From contig JAGAZG010000077.1 of NCBI GenBank assembly GCA_017940105.1, positions 1 through 5,123 of the forward strand: a stretch of DNA of 5,123 nt. Reading direction: 5' to 3'. The translations under genes were made by a program, and so were the position numbers. Numbering within the stretch: position 1 is the stretch's first letter; every line of letters starts with the position of its first letter. The notes beneath the pieces were generated by a model, which was not told the origin of the DNA, did no database searches, and saw nothing but the letters and a program-made list of their open reading frames with translations. Shown piece after piece: positions 1 through 4,577 of this stretch. This DNA comes from Mailhella sp. GTDB taxonomy: Bacteria > Desulfobacterota > Desulfovibrionia > Desulfovibrionales > Desulfovibrionaceae.

Positions 1-530
1 CTGGCGTAGCCCCGCAAACGGTTTATGCCGTATGCGGTTCAAAAAAAGGCGTGCTCGCAGCCATCCTGGAAAATACCGTTGAAGCAAAAGAGTACGACAC
101 CATACGCGATTCCATCCCCAAAATCAAGGCGGGGAAGGAGCGTGTCAAGGAAATCGGCCATTTTTATTCCGTGCTCATGGAAAATGCCCTGCCCGTGTTT
201 GACATCATGCGCGGCATGAGCATGCTGTCACCGGAATTTGCCGAGCAGGAATACGACCAGGGCATGATGCTGCTTGATAAGTGCCGCAAGTCTGTGCACA
301 TCATGGCGCAGGACGGCATGCTTCGTCCCGGCCTGAGCGAAGAGCGCGCCGCCCAGCTTTACTGGGCCATCACCACGCCGGGCATGCACCGCAGGCTGAC
401 CAAGCTGCTGGGCTGGAGCGCAGAACAGTACGCTTCGTGGATATCATACCTCATTGGCGTCACCCTCCTTAATTGGGATGCGCCGCTGCCATTCCTTAAT
501 GAAGAGGAGCATGGTGAAGCGGAAGAATAG
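1..530 (+). CDS. TetR/AcrR-family transcriptional regulator, 5'-truncated by the window edge
   Basis: The reading frame is open from the first base (first whole codon at position 3) and stops with TAG at 528-530, giving 175 visible residues; the true start lies before the window. The first visible residues, GVAPQTVYAVCGSKKGVL, are the recognition helix and following helix of a TetR-type helix-turn-helix (family pattern: G-v-s-x-x-T-v-Y-x-h-F-x-s-K-x-x-L). The remaining ~155 residues are a mostly helical ligand-binding/dimerisation domain without family-level sequence signatures. A GTG at 51 is internal and not a start, because the helix-turn-helix continues upstream in frame. The MATE transporter gene follows 53 bp downstream on the same strand, so the likely role is repression of that pump, released by a substrate; this is inferred from context. 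Oddity: a Cys sits where the helix-turn-helix normally has Phe. The operator and promoter would lie upstream, outside the window. Confidence 0.9.
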   Translation, partial: GVAPQTVYAVCGSKKGVLAAILENTVEAKEYDTIRDSIPKIKAGKERVKEIGHFYSVLMENALPVFDIMRGMSMLSPEFAEQEYDQGMMLLDKCRKSVHIMAQDGMLRPGLSEERAAQLYWAITTPGMHRRLTKLLGWSAEQYASWISYLIGVTLLNWDAPLPFLNEEEHGEAEE

Positions 531-583
531 CGTTTTTTCGCACTGCGCAATTTACCTTTGCACCAGACATCTGAGGATATGGC

Positions 584-1990
584 ATGCCGCAGACTGTTCA
601 AGAAAATGAGATGGGCGTCAAAAGCATTGGCAGGCTTCTCATTGCCTATTCCATACCTGCCATCATCGGCATGGTGGTTGTGGCGCTCAACCAGGTTATC
701 TCAAGCATATACATAGGATATGGCATAGGCCCGGTGGCATTGGCCGCCATGGCGGTGACATTTCCTGTGATCAATCTGCTGATGGCCTTTTGCCAGCTTG
801 TGGCCATGGGCTGCGCTGCGCTTTGCTCCATTGAGCTTGGGCGCGGCGATATGGAAAAGGCCAATTCCATGCTGGGGCATTCCGTTTTGCTGGAAATGCT
901 GGCAAGCGTGGTGTTTGGCGTGTCCTTCTGGATTTTTCTGGATCCCATCCTGCTGTTTTTTGGCGCAAGCGCAGAGTCCCTGGCGCCTGCCCATGAATTC
1001 ATGATCCCGCTCATTGTGCTGGCCCCGCTGGGCTTTCTCATGCTTGGGTTCAATTTTTTGACCCGCGCCACAGGGTACGCCAAAACGGCAATGATCACGG
1101 CGCTTATGTCGTCGGCTGGCATCATCGTTTTTTCGCCGGTATTCATTAATTGGTTCGGATGGGGCATGGCCGGAGCCGCGCTTGCGCAGATCGTCGGCCA
1201 GGCGTTTTCCGTTTCGTGGCTTGCCTGGCATTTTTGGCGCGTCAACGGGCTCATACGCTTCAGGCGCGGCATATGGCGACTCCGCATGGCCTGGGTGCGC
1301 CAGATAGTCGCCATAGGCATGGCCCCGTTCCTGATTAATTTTTGCGCATGCGTCGTCGTGGTTGTGCTTAACCGTGCGCTGCTTGATTACGGCGGCGACA
1401 TGGCGGTGGGCGCCTTTGGCATCATAAACAGGCTTATGATGGTTGCCGGCATGAGCGTGGTAGGCCTCGGTCAGGGCATGCAGCCGCTGATCGGCTTTAA
1501 CTATGGCGCGCGCAAGCCAGAAAGGGTGCGCCAGGCCCTGCGCTACGGCCTGATAGCCGGCACTGCCATCACCCTCACGGGGACGCTGGGCAGCGCCCTC
1601 ATTCCCGAAACCCTGGTCCGCATATTTACTGACCATGGCCCTCTGGTGGAAGTTTCTACGCATGGGCTGCGCATCATGGGCGCGATGTTTGTTTGCGTCG
1701 GGCCTCAGGTCATCATCGGGACCTATTTCCAGTCCATGGGCCTTGCCAAGATAGCCAGCCTTATCTCCATGCTCCGCCAGATGATCTGCCTGCTGCCCCT
1801 TCTGCTCGTCTTGCCCTTGTTTTTTGGGCTTGACGGCGTGTGGGTGAGCATGCCCATTGCAGATGTGCTGGGGCTTACCGTTGCATCGGTATTTTTATGG
1901 CTTTCGCTGCGCGCGCAGGATAATCCGTGCGTCAAGGGCGACCCGGAATGCACGCCTTCGCCGGATTTTTTGAAGCCGCGTGAAATGTAG
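584..1990 (+). CDS. MATE-family multidrug/toxin efflux transporter (MepA-like)
   Basis: This is a 468-residue inner-membrane protein, the usual length for MATE antiporters, which export organic cations, drugs or metabolites in exchange for H+ or Na+. About twelve hydrophobic segments fall into two lobes (about residues 15-215 and 235-445), joined by a basic loop at about 219-240 (RFRRGIWRLR). Family signatures are visible: N-Q-V-I near residue 36, LGRGDMEKAN near 85-94, and the second-lobe pattern GLGQGMQPLIGFNYGARKPE (about 294-313), which resembles MepA-type proteins. The ATG at 584 is supported by GAGGA (573-577) six bases upstream. It lies 53 bp after the TetR-type gene on the same strand, with no terminator between them, so the two are probably co-transcribed. 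The C-terminal ~25 residues form a hydrophilic cytoplasmic tail. Substrate and coupling ion cannot be read from the sequence. The gene converges on maf. Confidence 0.93.
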   Translation: MPQTVQENEMGVKSIGRLLIAYSIPAIIGMVVVALNQVISSIYIGYGIGPVALAAMAVTFPVINLLMAFCQLVAMGCAALCSIELGRGDMEKANSMLGHSVLLEMLASVVFGVSFWIFLDPILLFFGASAESLAPAHEFMIPLIVLAPLGFLMLGFNFLTRATGYAKTAMITALMSSAGIIVFSPVFINWFGWGMAGAALAQIVGQAFSVSWLAWHFWRVNGLIRFRRGIWRLRMAWVRQIVAIGMAPFLINFCACVVVVVLNRALLDYGGDMAVGAFGIINRLMMVAGMSVVGLGQGMQPLIGFNYGARKPERVRQALRYGLIAGTAITLTGTLGSALIPETLVRIFTDHGPLVEVSTHGLRIMGAMFVCVGPQVIIGTYFQSMGLAKIASLISMLRQMICLLPLLLVLPLFFGLDGVWVSMPIADVLGLTVASVFLWLSLRAQDNPCVKGDPECTPSPDFLKPREM

Positions 1991-2010
1991 GTTGAAAAAA
2001 CAGGCCGCGT

Positions 2011-2637
2011 TCAGCGCACGTTTTGCAAAATGCCGGCTTGCAGCATGCGTTTGAGGACCATGTCCAGGGGCAGGCCGACCACCGTTGACCATGAGCCGCG
2101 CATTTCGCGCACAAGAAAGGCTCCGCCGCCCTGTATTCCATAGGCTCCGGCCTTATCCATGGGTTCGCCGCCTGCGGCATAGGCCTCAAGAGCAGATCTG
2201 GGCCAGTCGTTAAACGTTACGTCGGCTGTATCATCAAAAACGTCAGCTTGCCCGTCCCAGGCAAGGCAGCAGGCCGTTGTCACCTGATGCGTGCGCCCGC
2301 AAAGCTTTTCAAGCATGGCCACGGCATCATCCCGGTTGGCTGGCTTGCCTAAAATTTCGGCTTTTGCGCCATCGCGCAGTATGACGGCAGTGTCTGCTGC
2401 AAGCACGGCCGGATGGTCGCGCCGGCCGGCAAGTTCGGATGCGACGGCAAGCGCCTTGGCCTGGGCGCAGCGGCGGGTATAGGCCAGGGGATCTTCTCCC
2501 GCCTCCGGACGCGGCTCCGGGCAGGCCGCGGGGTGCACTTCTGCCCGCAGGCCGGCTGAATAGAGAAAATCCCGCCTTCTTGGCGATGCCGAAGCAAGAA
2601 TCAAAGGCCGGCAGAGCCGGAAAAGAGAAAAAGCCAT
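2011..2637 (-). CDS. maf: Maf-family nucleoside triphosphate pyrophosphatase
   Basis: Maf proteins hydrolyse nucleoside triphosphates (dTTP/UTP or modified nucleotides, by subfamily) to the monophosphate and PPi in the cytoplasm, and overproduction blocks septation in some bacteria. With the start chosen here the protein has 208 residues, near the family norm of ~190-210. Motifs in order: SASPRRRDFL (16-25, nucleotide-binding signature), AADTAV (80-85, catalytic Asp82), LGKP (96-99), GRTHQVTT (114-121), DKAGAYGIQG (161-170) and GSWSTVVGLPL (181-191). The DKAGAYGIQG form favours the YhdE-like dTTP/UTP group over the YceF-like group; this is an inference. Start choice: AGGA (2646-2649) lies 8 nt before the ATG at 2637 but only 2 nt before another in-frame ATG at 2643, so either is possible; a TTG at 2721 is less likely. 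The gene lies downstream of the YchJ-type gene on the same strand and converges on the MATE gene with 20 bp between. Confidence 0.93.
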   Translation of the reverse strand: MAFSLFRLCRPLILASASPRRRDFLYSAGLRAEVHPAACPEPRPEAGEDPLAYTRRCAQAKALAVASELAGRRDHPAVLAADTAVILRDGAKAEILGKPANRDDAVAMLEKLCGRTHQVTTACCLAWDGQADVFDDTADVTFNDWPRSALEAYAAGGEPMDKAGAYGIQGGGAFLVREMRGSWSTVVGLPLDMVLKRMLQAGILQNVR

Positions 2638-2645
2638 GCTCATGG

Positions 2646-2649
2646 TCCT
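2646..2649 (-). promoter_or_regulatory. Shine-Dalgarno sequence deciding the maf start
   Basis: AGGA on the minus strand is followed by CC-ATG-AGC-ATG. The first ATG (2643) is only 2 nt away, too close for normal initiation, while the second (2637) is 8 nt away. This favours initiation at 2637. The twin start codons in one frame differ by only two residues. Confidence 0.5.
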
Positions 2650-2652
2650 GAT

Positions 2653-2682
2653 ATAAAAATTTTTGATGCCGCGCAGAGTCAA
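2653..2682 (-). promoter_or_regulatory. possible weak promoter for maf
   Basis: On the minus strand TTGACT (2682-2677, five of six matches to TTGACA) is followed after 18 nt by TTTTAT (2658-2653, four of six matches to TATAAT). The predicted transcription start would fall almost on the ribosome binding site, leaving a very short leader, which makes the call weak. If real, maf can be expressed independently of the upstream YchJ-type gene, from which it is separated by two hairpins. Confidence 0.25.
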
Positions 2683-2715
2683 ACGCCGCGCCCGGATCGT
2701 TGCCGGACGCGGCGT
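2683..2715 (-). other. very stable 13-bp stem-loop in the ychJ-maf spacer
   Basis: Arms at 2683-2695 and 2703-2715 with a 7-nt loop. On the plus strand one pair is a C/A mismatch (2691/2707); on the minus strand the same pair is G/U, so all 13 pairs can form only in minus-strand RNA. That orientation matches transcription of the flanking genes. The stem is followed by TTTGACTC rather than a long U-tract, so it is a poor classical intrinsic terminator. It could attenuate read-through into maf, stabilise the 3' end of the upstream mRNA, or assist a terminator. Confidence 0.6.
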
Positions 2716-2719
2716 CTGC

Positions 2720-2736
2720 AAAAAGGCTTAAAGCCT
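2720..2736 (-). terminator. small intrinsic-terminator-like hairpin after the YchJ-type gene
   Basis: Reading the minus strand directly after the TAG stop (2741-2739), AGGCT (2736-2732) pairs with AGCCT (2728-2724) around a TTA loop, and the 3' arm runs into TTTT (2723-2720). The stem is only 5 bp, so termination may be partial. Its position, immediately before the 13-bp stem-loop, makes a tandem arrangement. Confidence 0.4.
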
Positions 2737-2738
2737 GC

Positions 2739-3230
2739 CTACCTGGGCATGCAGCACTTTTTGTATTTTTTGCCGCTGCCGCAAGGGCAGGGATCGTTGC
2801 GGCCGATCTTGGGCGTTTCGCGGCGCACAGGCTGTTTGGCGTGCACGTTGCCCTCAACATAAAACCATTCGTCGCCTTCCTTGCGGAAAAAGGCGTCTTC
2901 ACGCAGCTCCTGCGGAACGTTCTGAACGCTGTAGTGCGCGCAGAACTGCACTTCGCCTGTTTCGTCGCTTTCGCCTCCGCCCGTGGTTTCGATAATGTCC
3001 AGGCCTTCCCATGTCAGCATGGAAGACCATTCTTTGATTTGATCAGCAGAGGCGTCTTCGCGGAACTGCGGATGCGTGGAATCGGTGAGATATTGGTATT
3101 TTTGCAGGCAGTGGGCGGTGTAGCGGGCACGCATCAGCGCCTCTGCCGTAGGGGCCTTGGCTTTGCCATCAATGTACTTGCCGCAGCAGGCGTCCAGTTC
3201 CAGACCGGAACCGCAGGGACAAAGACTCAT
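2739..3230 (-). CDS. ychJ: YchJ-family (UPF0225) protein with N- and C-terminal SEC-C motifs
   Basis: The 163-residue protein has a SEC-C zinc-binding motif at each end: CPCGS with a CC pair (Cys4, Cys6, Cys15, Cys16) and PCPCGSGKKYKKCC (Cys148, Cys150, Cys159, Cys160). SEC-C is the ~20-residue metal-binding motif also found at the SecA C-terminus. The segment ALMRARYTAH (31-40) is characteristic of YchJ-type proteins, and the middle (about 42-132) matches the NTF2-like domain expected in that family. The molecular function is not established; a link to protein handling is only suggested by the shared motif. The ATG at 3230 is supported by GGAGG (3239-3243) 8 nt upstream, and length and both motifs are intact. 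No clear promoter is visible in the leader, which contains a GGGCA-GTT-TGCCC palindrome. The gene precedes maf on the same strand but is separated from it by two hairpins, so coupling of the two may be limited. Confidence 0.92.
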   Translation of the reverse strand: MSLCPCGSGLELDACCGKYIDGKAKAPTAEALMRARYTAHCLQKYQYLTDSTHPQFREDASADQIKEWSSMLTWEGLDIIETTGGGESDETGEVQFCAHYSVQNVPQELREDAFFRKEGDEWFYVEGNVHAKQPVRRETPKIGRNDPCPCGSGKKYKKCCMPR

Positions 3231-3254
3231 ACTCTATTCCTCCAGAAAAGTTTT

Positions 3255-3267
3255 GGGCAGTTTGCCC
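3255..3267. repeat. 13-bp palindrome GGGCA-GTT-TGCCC in the ychJ leader
   Basis: Perfect 5-bp arms around a 3-base centre, 24 bp before the ychJ start codon and 11 bp before its Shine-Dalgarno sequence on the minus strand. It could be an operator or a small leader hairpin. Short palindromes of this size also occur by chance, so no function is assigned. Confidence 0.3.
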
Positions 3268-3289
3268 CTGTTTCTTCATAAACACAAGT

Positions 3290-3302
3290 GCGGCGATGCC
3301 GC
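3290..3302. repeat. 13-bp palindrome GCGGC-GAT-GCCGC next to the terminator tail
   Basis: Perfect 5-bp arms with a 3-base centre, lying directly after the T-rich tail of the 3315-3340 terminator in the minus direction. It may be a back-up hairpin of that terminator or part of the ychJ promoter region; the sequence does not distinguish these. Confidence 0.3.
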
Positions 3303-3340
3303 TATAAAAGAAAATCCCGGCGGAGAGGGAGCCGCCGGGA
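3303..3340 (-). terminator. intrinsic terminator of the yhcH / dksA-like transcript
   Basis: On the minus strand TCCCGGCGG (3340-3332) and CCGCCGGGA (3323-3315) form a perfect 9-bp GC-rich stem with an 8-nt loop, followed by TTTTCTTTTAT. This is a textbook Rho-independent terminator for transcription coming from the minus-strand genes on the right. On the plus strand the stem is followed, after GGGATGAAA, by a run of eight T, so it could also act weakly in the other direction. Confidence 0.8.
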
Positions 3341-3416
3341 GGGATGAAATTTTTTTTCAAAGGAATTATCTACCCTTAAGCAAAAATCATGCCATTTTTA
3401 TAAAATCAAATATAAT

Positions 3417-3446
3417 CAGCATGTTAATTTTATGCTGTGTTTTTTT
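3417..3446 (+). terminator. terminator-like hairpin with no known upstream gene on its strand
   Basis: CAGCAT (3417-3422) pairs with ATGCTG (3432-3437) around a 9-nt AT-rich loop; on the plus strand this is followed by TG and seven T (3440-3446). The 6-bp stem is modest. The nearest plus-strand gene upstream ends at 1990, so if it works on the plus strand it would end an unannotated or antisense transcript. In the minus direction it would lie in the long 3' untranslated region of the DksA-like gene. Confidence 0.35.
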
Positions 3447-3534
3447 GCCTGAATTTTCATAAGAAAAACGTCTATTTTTTTTACTTGATATGCCGCTGCA
3501 AAGGCCAAAAAGATAAATTTTTGAACACGGCACA

Positions 3535-3768
3535 TCAGCGCCATGCATTACGCTGGCGCTCCCATTCCTGCTGGCATTTGCAGCAGCGGCCCACGCCAGG
3601 AATAGCCTTGAGCCTTGCCTGAGGGATAGGCTCGCCGCAGTCACGGCAGCAGGCGACGCCGTCGATCCATTCCGGCCCGTCCTGATGATCAGAGGCCGAA
3701 GATGCCTGAAGAACGGCCATTTCTCTGGCTATGCGTTCGAGCTCGGTGGCCTGATCGAAAACATCCAT
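3535..3768 (-). CDS. DksA/TraR-family C4-type zinc-finger protein (small)
   Basis: The 77-residue protein has a short helical N-terminus (about residues 1-25) and a C-terminal C4 zinc finger: Cys41-x2-Cys44 (CRDCG) and Cys62-x2-Cys65 (CCKC), with the typical G-E-P-I-P and A-R-L-K-A-I-P-G-V-G-R-C segment between. This is the zinc finger of DksA/TraR proteins, which act in the RNA polymerase secondary channel. At 77 residues it resembles TraR and phage/YbiI-type short members rather than full DksA (~150 residues), so an effect on RNA polymerase is possible but unproven. The start at 3768 is set by AGGAGA (3775-3780) 6 nt upstream; a longer in-frame start at 3873 would overlap the preceding gene. 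It lies 20 bp after the YhcH-family gene and its Shine-Dalgarno sequence is in that gap, so the two form an operon. Cys40 and Cys63 adjoin the metal ligands and are extra cysteines. Confidence 0.88.
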   Translation of the reverse strand: MDVFDQATELERIAREMAVLQASSASDHQDGPEWIDGVACCRDCGEPIPQARLKAIPGVGRCCKCQQEWERQRNAWR

Positions 3769-3774
3769 AAAAAA

Positions 3775-3780
3775 TCTCCT
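3775..3780 (-). promoter_or_regulatory. Shine-Dalgarno sequence of the DksA-like gene
   Basis: AGGAGA on the minus strand, separated by six T from the ATG at 3768. It sits in the 20-bp gap after the YhcH-family stop codon and fixes the start at 3768 rather than at an upstream in-frame ATG at 3873. Confidence 0.75.
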
Positions 3781-3788
3781 TGTAAAAT

Positions 3789-4286
3789 CTATGACCGTGC
3801 GGGCGCAAGAAGCTTTGCGGCAGGAATTTTCACCACCATCTTGCGCACAGACGCAGACCCGGCCCGCAGGCATGGCCTGTGGGCTTCGCCAGGCATGATC
3901 AGCGCGAAAAGCCCTGGCCTGAGATGGACCCTGACGGCGGCTGCCGGGCGTTCTTCATAAAAGGTCAGGTCGCGCCCGGCATCGGCCTGCCGCACTGTTT
4001 CATCACCGTTCAGAGGAAAAATGTCCACGTACTCGTCGCCTTCCAGCACGACCTGGACGTCGGCCATGATGCGGTGGCTTTCGTAGTATGCGTCGGCATC
4101 CTCTTTGGGCGCGTACGTTTCTATGTTTGCCGCGGCTCCTCCCTCTTCCGGCCCTCCGGCAAGCCCGATCCGGCCATCGGCCAGGGGGAGCTTGCCGCCC
4201 GCGATGCGTGCGAGCTCAGGAAAGATTTTTTCCCACAGGGGGCCGAGTCCATACGCAGAACCGCGGTTGAAAGTATCGACGATCAT
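3789..4286 (-). CDS. YhcH/YjgK/YiaL (DUF386) family protein
   Basis: The 165-residue product matches the YhcH/YjgK/YiaL family, cupin-like metal-binding proteins that include E. coli NanQ (YhcH, a sugar anomerase in sialic acid use), TabA and EbgC. Visible family features: the N-terminal MIVDTF; ESHRIMADVQVVLEGDEYV (69-87), the conserved E-x-H-R-x3-D-x-Q-x3-E-G-x-E core with His71, Asp76 and Glu82 as likely site residues; a hydrophobic strand LFALIMPGEAHRP (126-138) with His136; and RKMVVKIP (148-155). A Gly/Glu/Ala-rich insertion (about 44-53) makes it slightly longer than typical ~150-residue members. The start at 4286 follows GGAGG (4291-4295) with 4 nt spacing; an ATG at 4319 lacks such a site. 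No sugar-metabolism genes are nearby, so the substrate is open. It is the first gene of an operon with the DksA-like gene, under a TTGACA-type promoter. Confidence 0.9.
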   Translation of the reverse strand: MIVDTFNRGSAYGLGPLWEKIFPELARIAGGKLPLADGRIGLAGGPEEGGAAANIETYAPKEDADAYYESHRIMADVQVVLEGDEYVDIFPLNGDETVRQADAGRDLTFYEERPAAAVRVHLRPGLFALIMPGEAHRPCLRAGSASVRKMVVKIPAAKLLAPARS

Positions 4287-4290
4287 GAAA

Positions 4291-4295
4291 CCTCC
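4291..4295 (-). promoter_or_regulatory. Shine-Dalgarno sequence of the YhcH-family gene
   Basis: GGAGG on the minus strand lies 4 nt before the ATG at 4286. The spacing is on the short side, but the site is strong and sits correctly only for this ATG; the in-frame ATG at 4319 is upstream of it. Confidence 0.7.
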
Positions 4296-4366
4296 ATAAG
4301 AACTGCATGGCTTCGGCATGCGGACAGCACAGGCGTTTGTGCAGCTGCCTGCCGGAACGGGAGCGG

Positions 4367-4395
4367 AGAATGCCCAAGACGGTACCTGTTGTCAA
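4367..4395 (-). promoter_or_regulatory. probable sigma-70-type promoter for the yhcH / dksA-like operon
   Basis: On the minus strand a perfect TTGACA (4395-4390) is followed after 17 nt by CATTCT (4372-4367), which matches TATAAT at three positions including the conserved second A and final T. Transcription would begin near 4360, giving a leader of roughly 74 nt. The -35 is strong and the -10 weak, so help from an activator is possible. Confidence 0.5.
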
Positions 4396-4442
4396 GGGAT
4401 GCCGGGCATTTTAATCGATGCCGCAGCTTATGCAGCCAACGC

Positions 4443-4478
4443 ATGCGCAATAATGCCCAAACCTTGCGCATTGCAAGG
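4443..4478. repeat. overlapping inverted repeats at the asd -35 box (candidate operator)
   Basis: ATGCGCAA (4443-4450) and TTGCGCAT (4464-4471) are perfect 8-bp inverted arms with centres 21 bp apart, two helical turns. The right arm contains the TTGCGC -35 hexamer. A second palindrome, CCTTGC (4462-4467) with GCAAGG (4473-4478) around GCATT, covers the same hexamer. A dimeric repressor bound here would block RNA polymerase. No specific regulator can be named. Confidence 0.4.
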
Positions 4479-4492
4479 CATGCGGCTATAAA
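4464..4492 (+). promoter_or_regulatory. probable sigma-70-type promoter of asd
   Basis: TTGCGC (4464-4469, four of six matches to TTGACA) and TATAAA (4487-4492, five of six matches to TATAAT) are separated by exactly 17 bp. Transcription would start near 4499, about 79 nt before the asd ATG, with the Shine-Dalgarno included in the leader. Confidence 0.6.
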
Positions 4493-4564
4493 TCATGCTT
4501 TGCGGCGGCGCAAGTCGTTAAATCTGCAAGGCTACTGTCGCGCTTTTCGTGCAGGGCTATTTTT

Positions 4565-4570
4565 AGGAGA
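4565..4570 (+). promoter_or_regulatory. Shine-Dalgarno sequence of asd
   Basis: AGGAGA lies 7 nt before the ATG at 4578, ideal spacing. It confirms this start, which places the nucleotide-binding GATGMVGQ motif at residues 10-17 as the family requires. Confidence 0.75.
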
Positions 4571-4577
4571 ATACGTA

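Larger units (their letters stand above)
3231..3534. other. intergenic region with terminator and AT-rich island
   Basis: This 304-bp gap contains, from left to right: the Shine-Dalgarno and leader of the YchJ-type gene (to about 3267), two short perfect inverted repeats (3255-3267 and 3290-3302), the GC-rich terminator hairpin (3315-3340), and then about 190 bp that are markedly richer in A and T than all surrounding genes, with a second hairpin at 3417-3437. I see no credible coding sequence in either direction: the longest ATG-started frames confined to the AT-rich part are about 14 codons or fewer and lack ribosome binding sites. Confidence 0.7.
4287..4577. other. divergent promoter region between yhcH-type gene and asd
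   Basis: A 291-bp non-coding stretch holding the minus-strand promoter and Shine-Dalgarno of the YhcH-family gene on its left and the plus-strand promoter, inverted repeats and Shine-Dalgarno of asd on its right. The asd leader is about 79 nt, too short for a lysine riboswitch, and I see no leader peptide or attenuator in it. The 9-base word AATGCCCAA occurs at 4369-4377 and 4452-4460, and GGCATGCGG at 4315-4323 and 4477-4485. Confidence 0.7.

Noticed and set aside
701..1663. A 320-codon open frame on the minus strand, antisense to the MATE gene (with a second, 224-codon one at 646-1320).
   Set aside because: They lie inside a well-supported membrane-protein gene. The products are low-complexity, rich in His, Gly, Arg or Lys, without recognisable domains. 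Long antisense frames are expected opposite GC-rich coding sequence.
2638..2721. N-terminal extension of Maf from a TTG at 2721.
   Set aside because: The added residues are basic and non-conserved, the extension covers the spacer hairpin, and a Shine-Dalgarno sequence sits just before the inner ATG codons.
2700..3281. A 193-codon plus-strand open frame opposite the YchJ-type gene.
   Set aside because: The minus-strand frame has two intact SEC-C motifs, a family-typical length and a strong Shine-Dalgarno; the plus-strand frame has none of these.
3411..3416. A perfect TATAAT on the plus strand in the AT-rich island, read as a promoter for a small RNA.
   Set aside because: No -35-like hexamer occurs 16-18 bp upstream, and the implied start would fall inside the hairpin at 3417-3437. 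A chance match is likely in such AT-rich sequence.
3769..3873. N-terminal extension of the DksA-like protein from an ATG at 3873.
   Set aside because: It would overlap the 3' end of the YhcH-family gene by 85 bp, and the ideal AGGAGA site points to the ATG at 3768.
4315..4485. Repeated words GGCATGCGG and AATGCCCAA, considered as iterons or a CRISPR-like array.
   Set aside because: Only two copies of each, irregularly spaced, and GCATGC-like words are common in this sequence. There is no array structure.
4499..4577. A lysine riboswitch or attenuator in the asd leader.
   Set aside because: The predicted leader is about 79 nt, much shorter than a lysine riboswitch. It has only a small CTTGC/GCAAG-type stem and no terminator or leader peptide.
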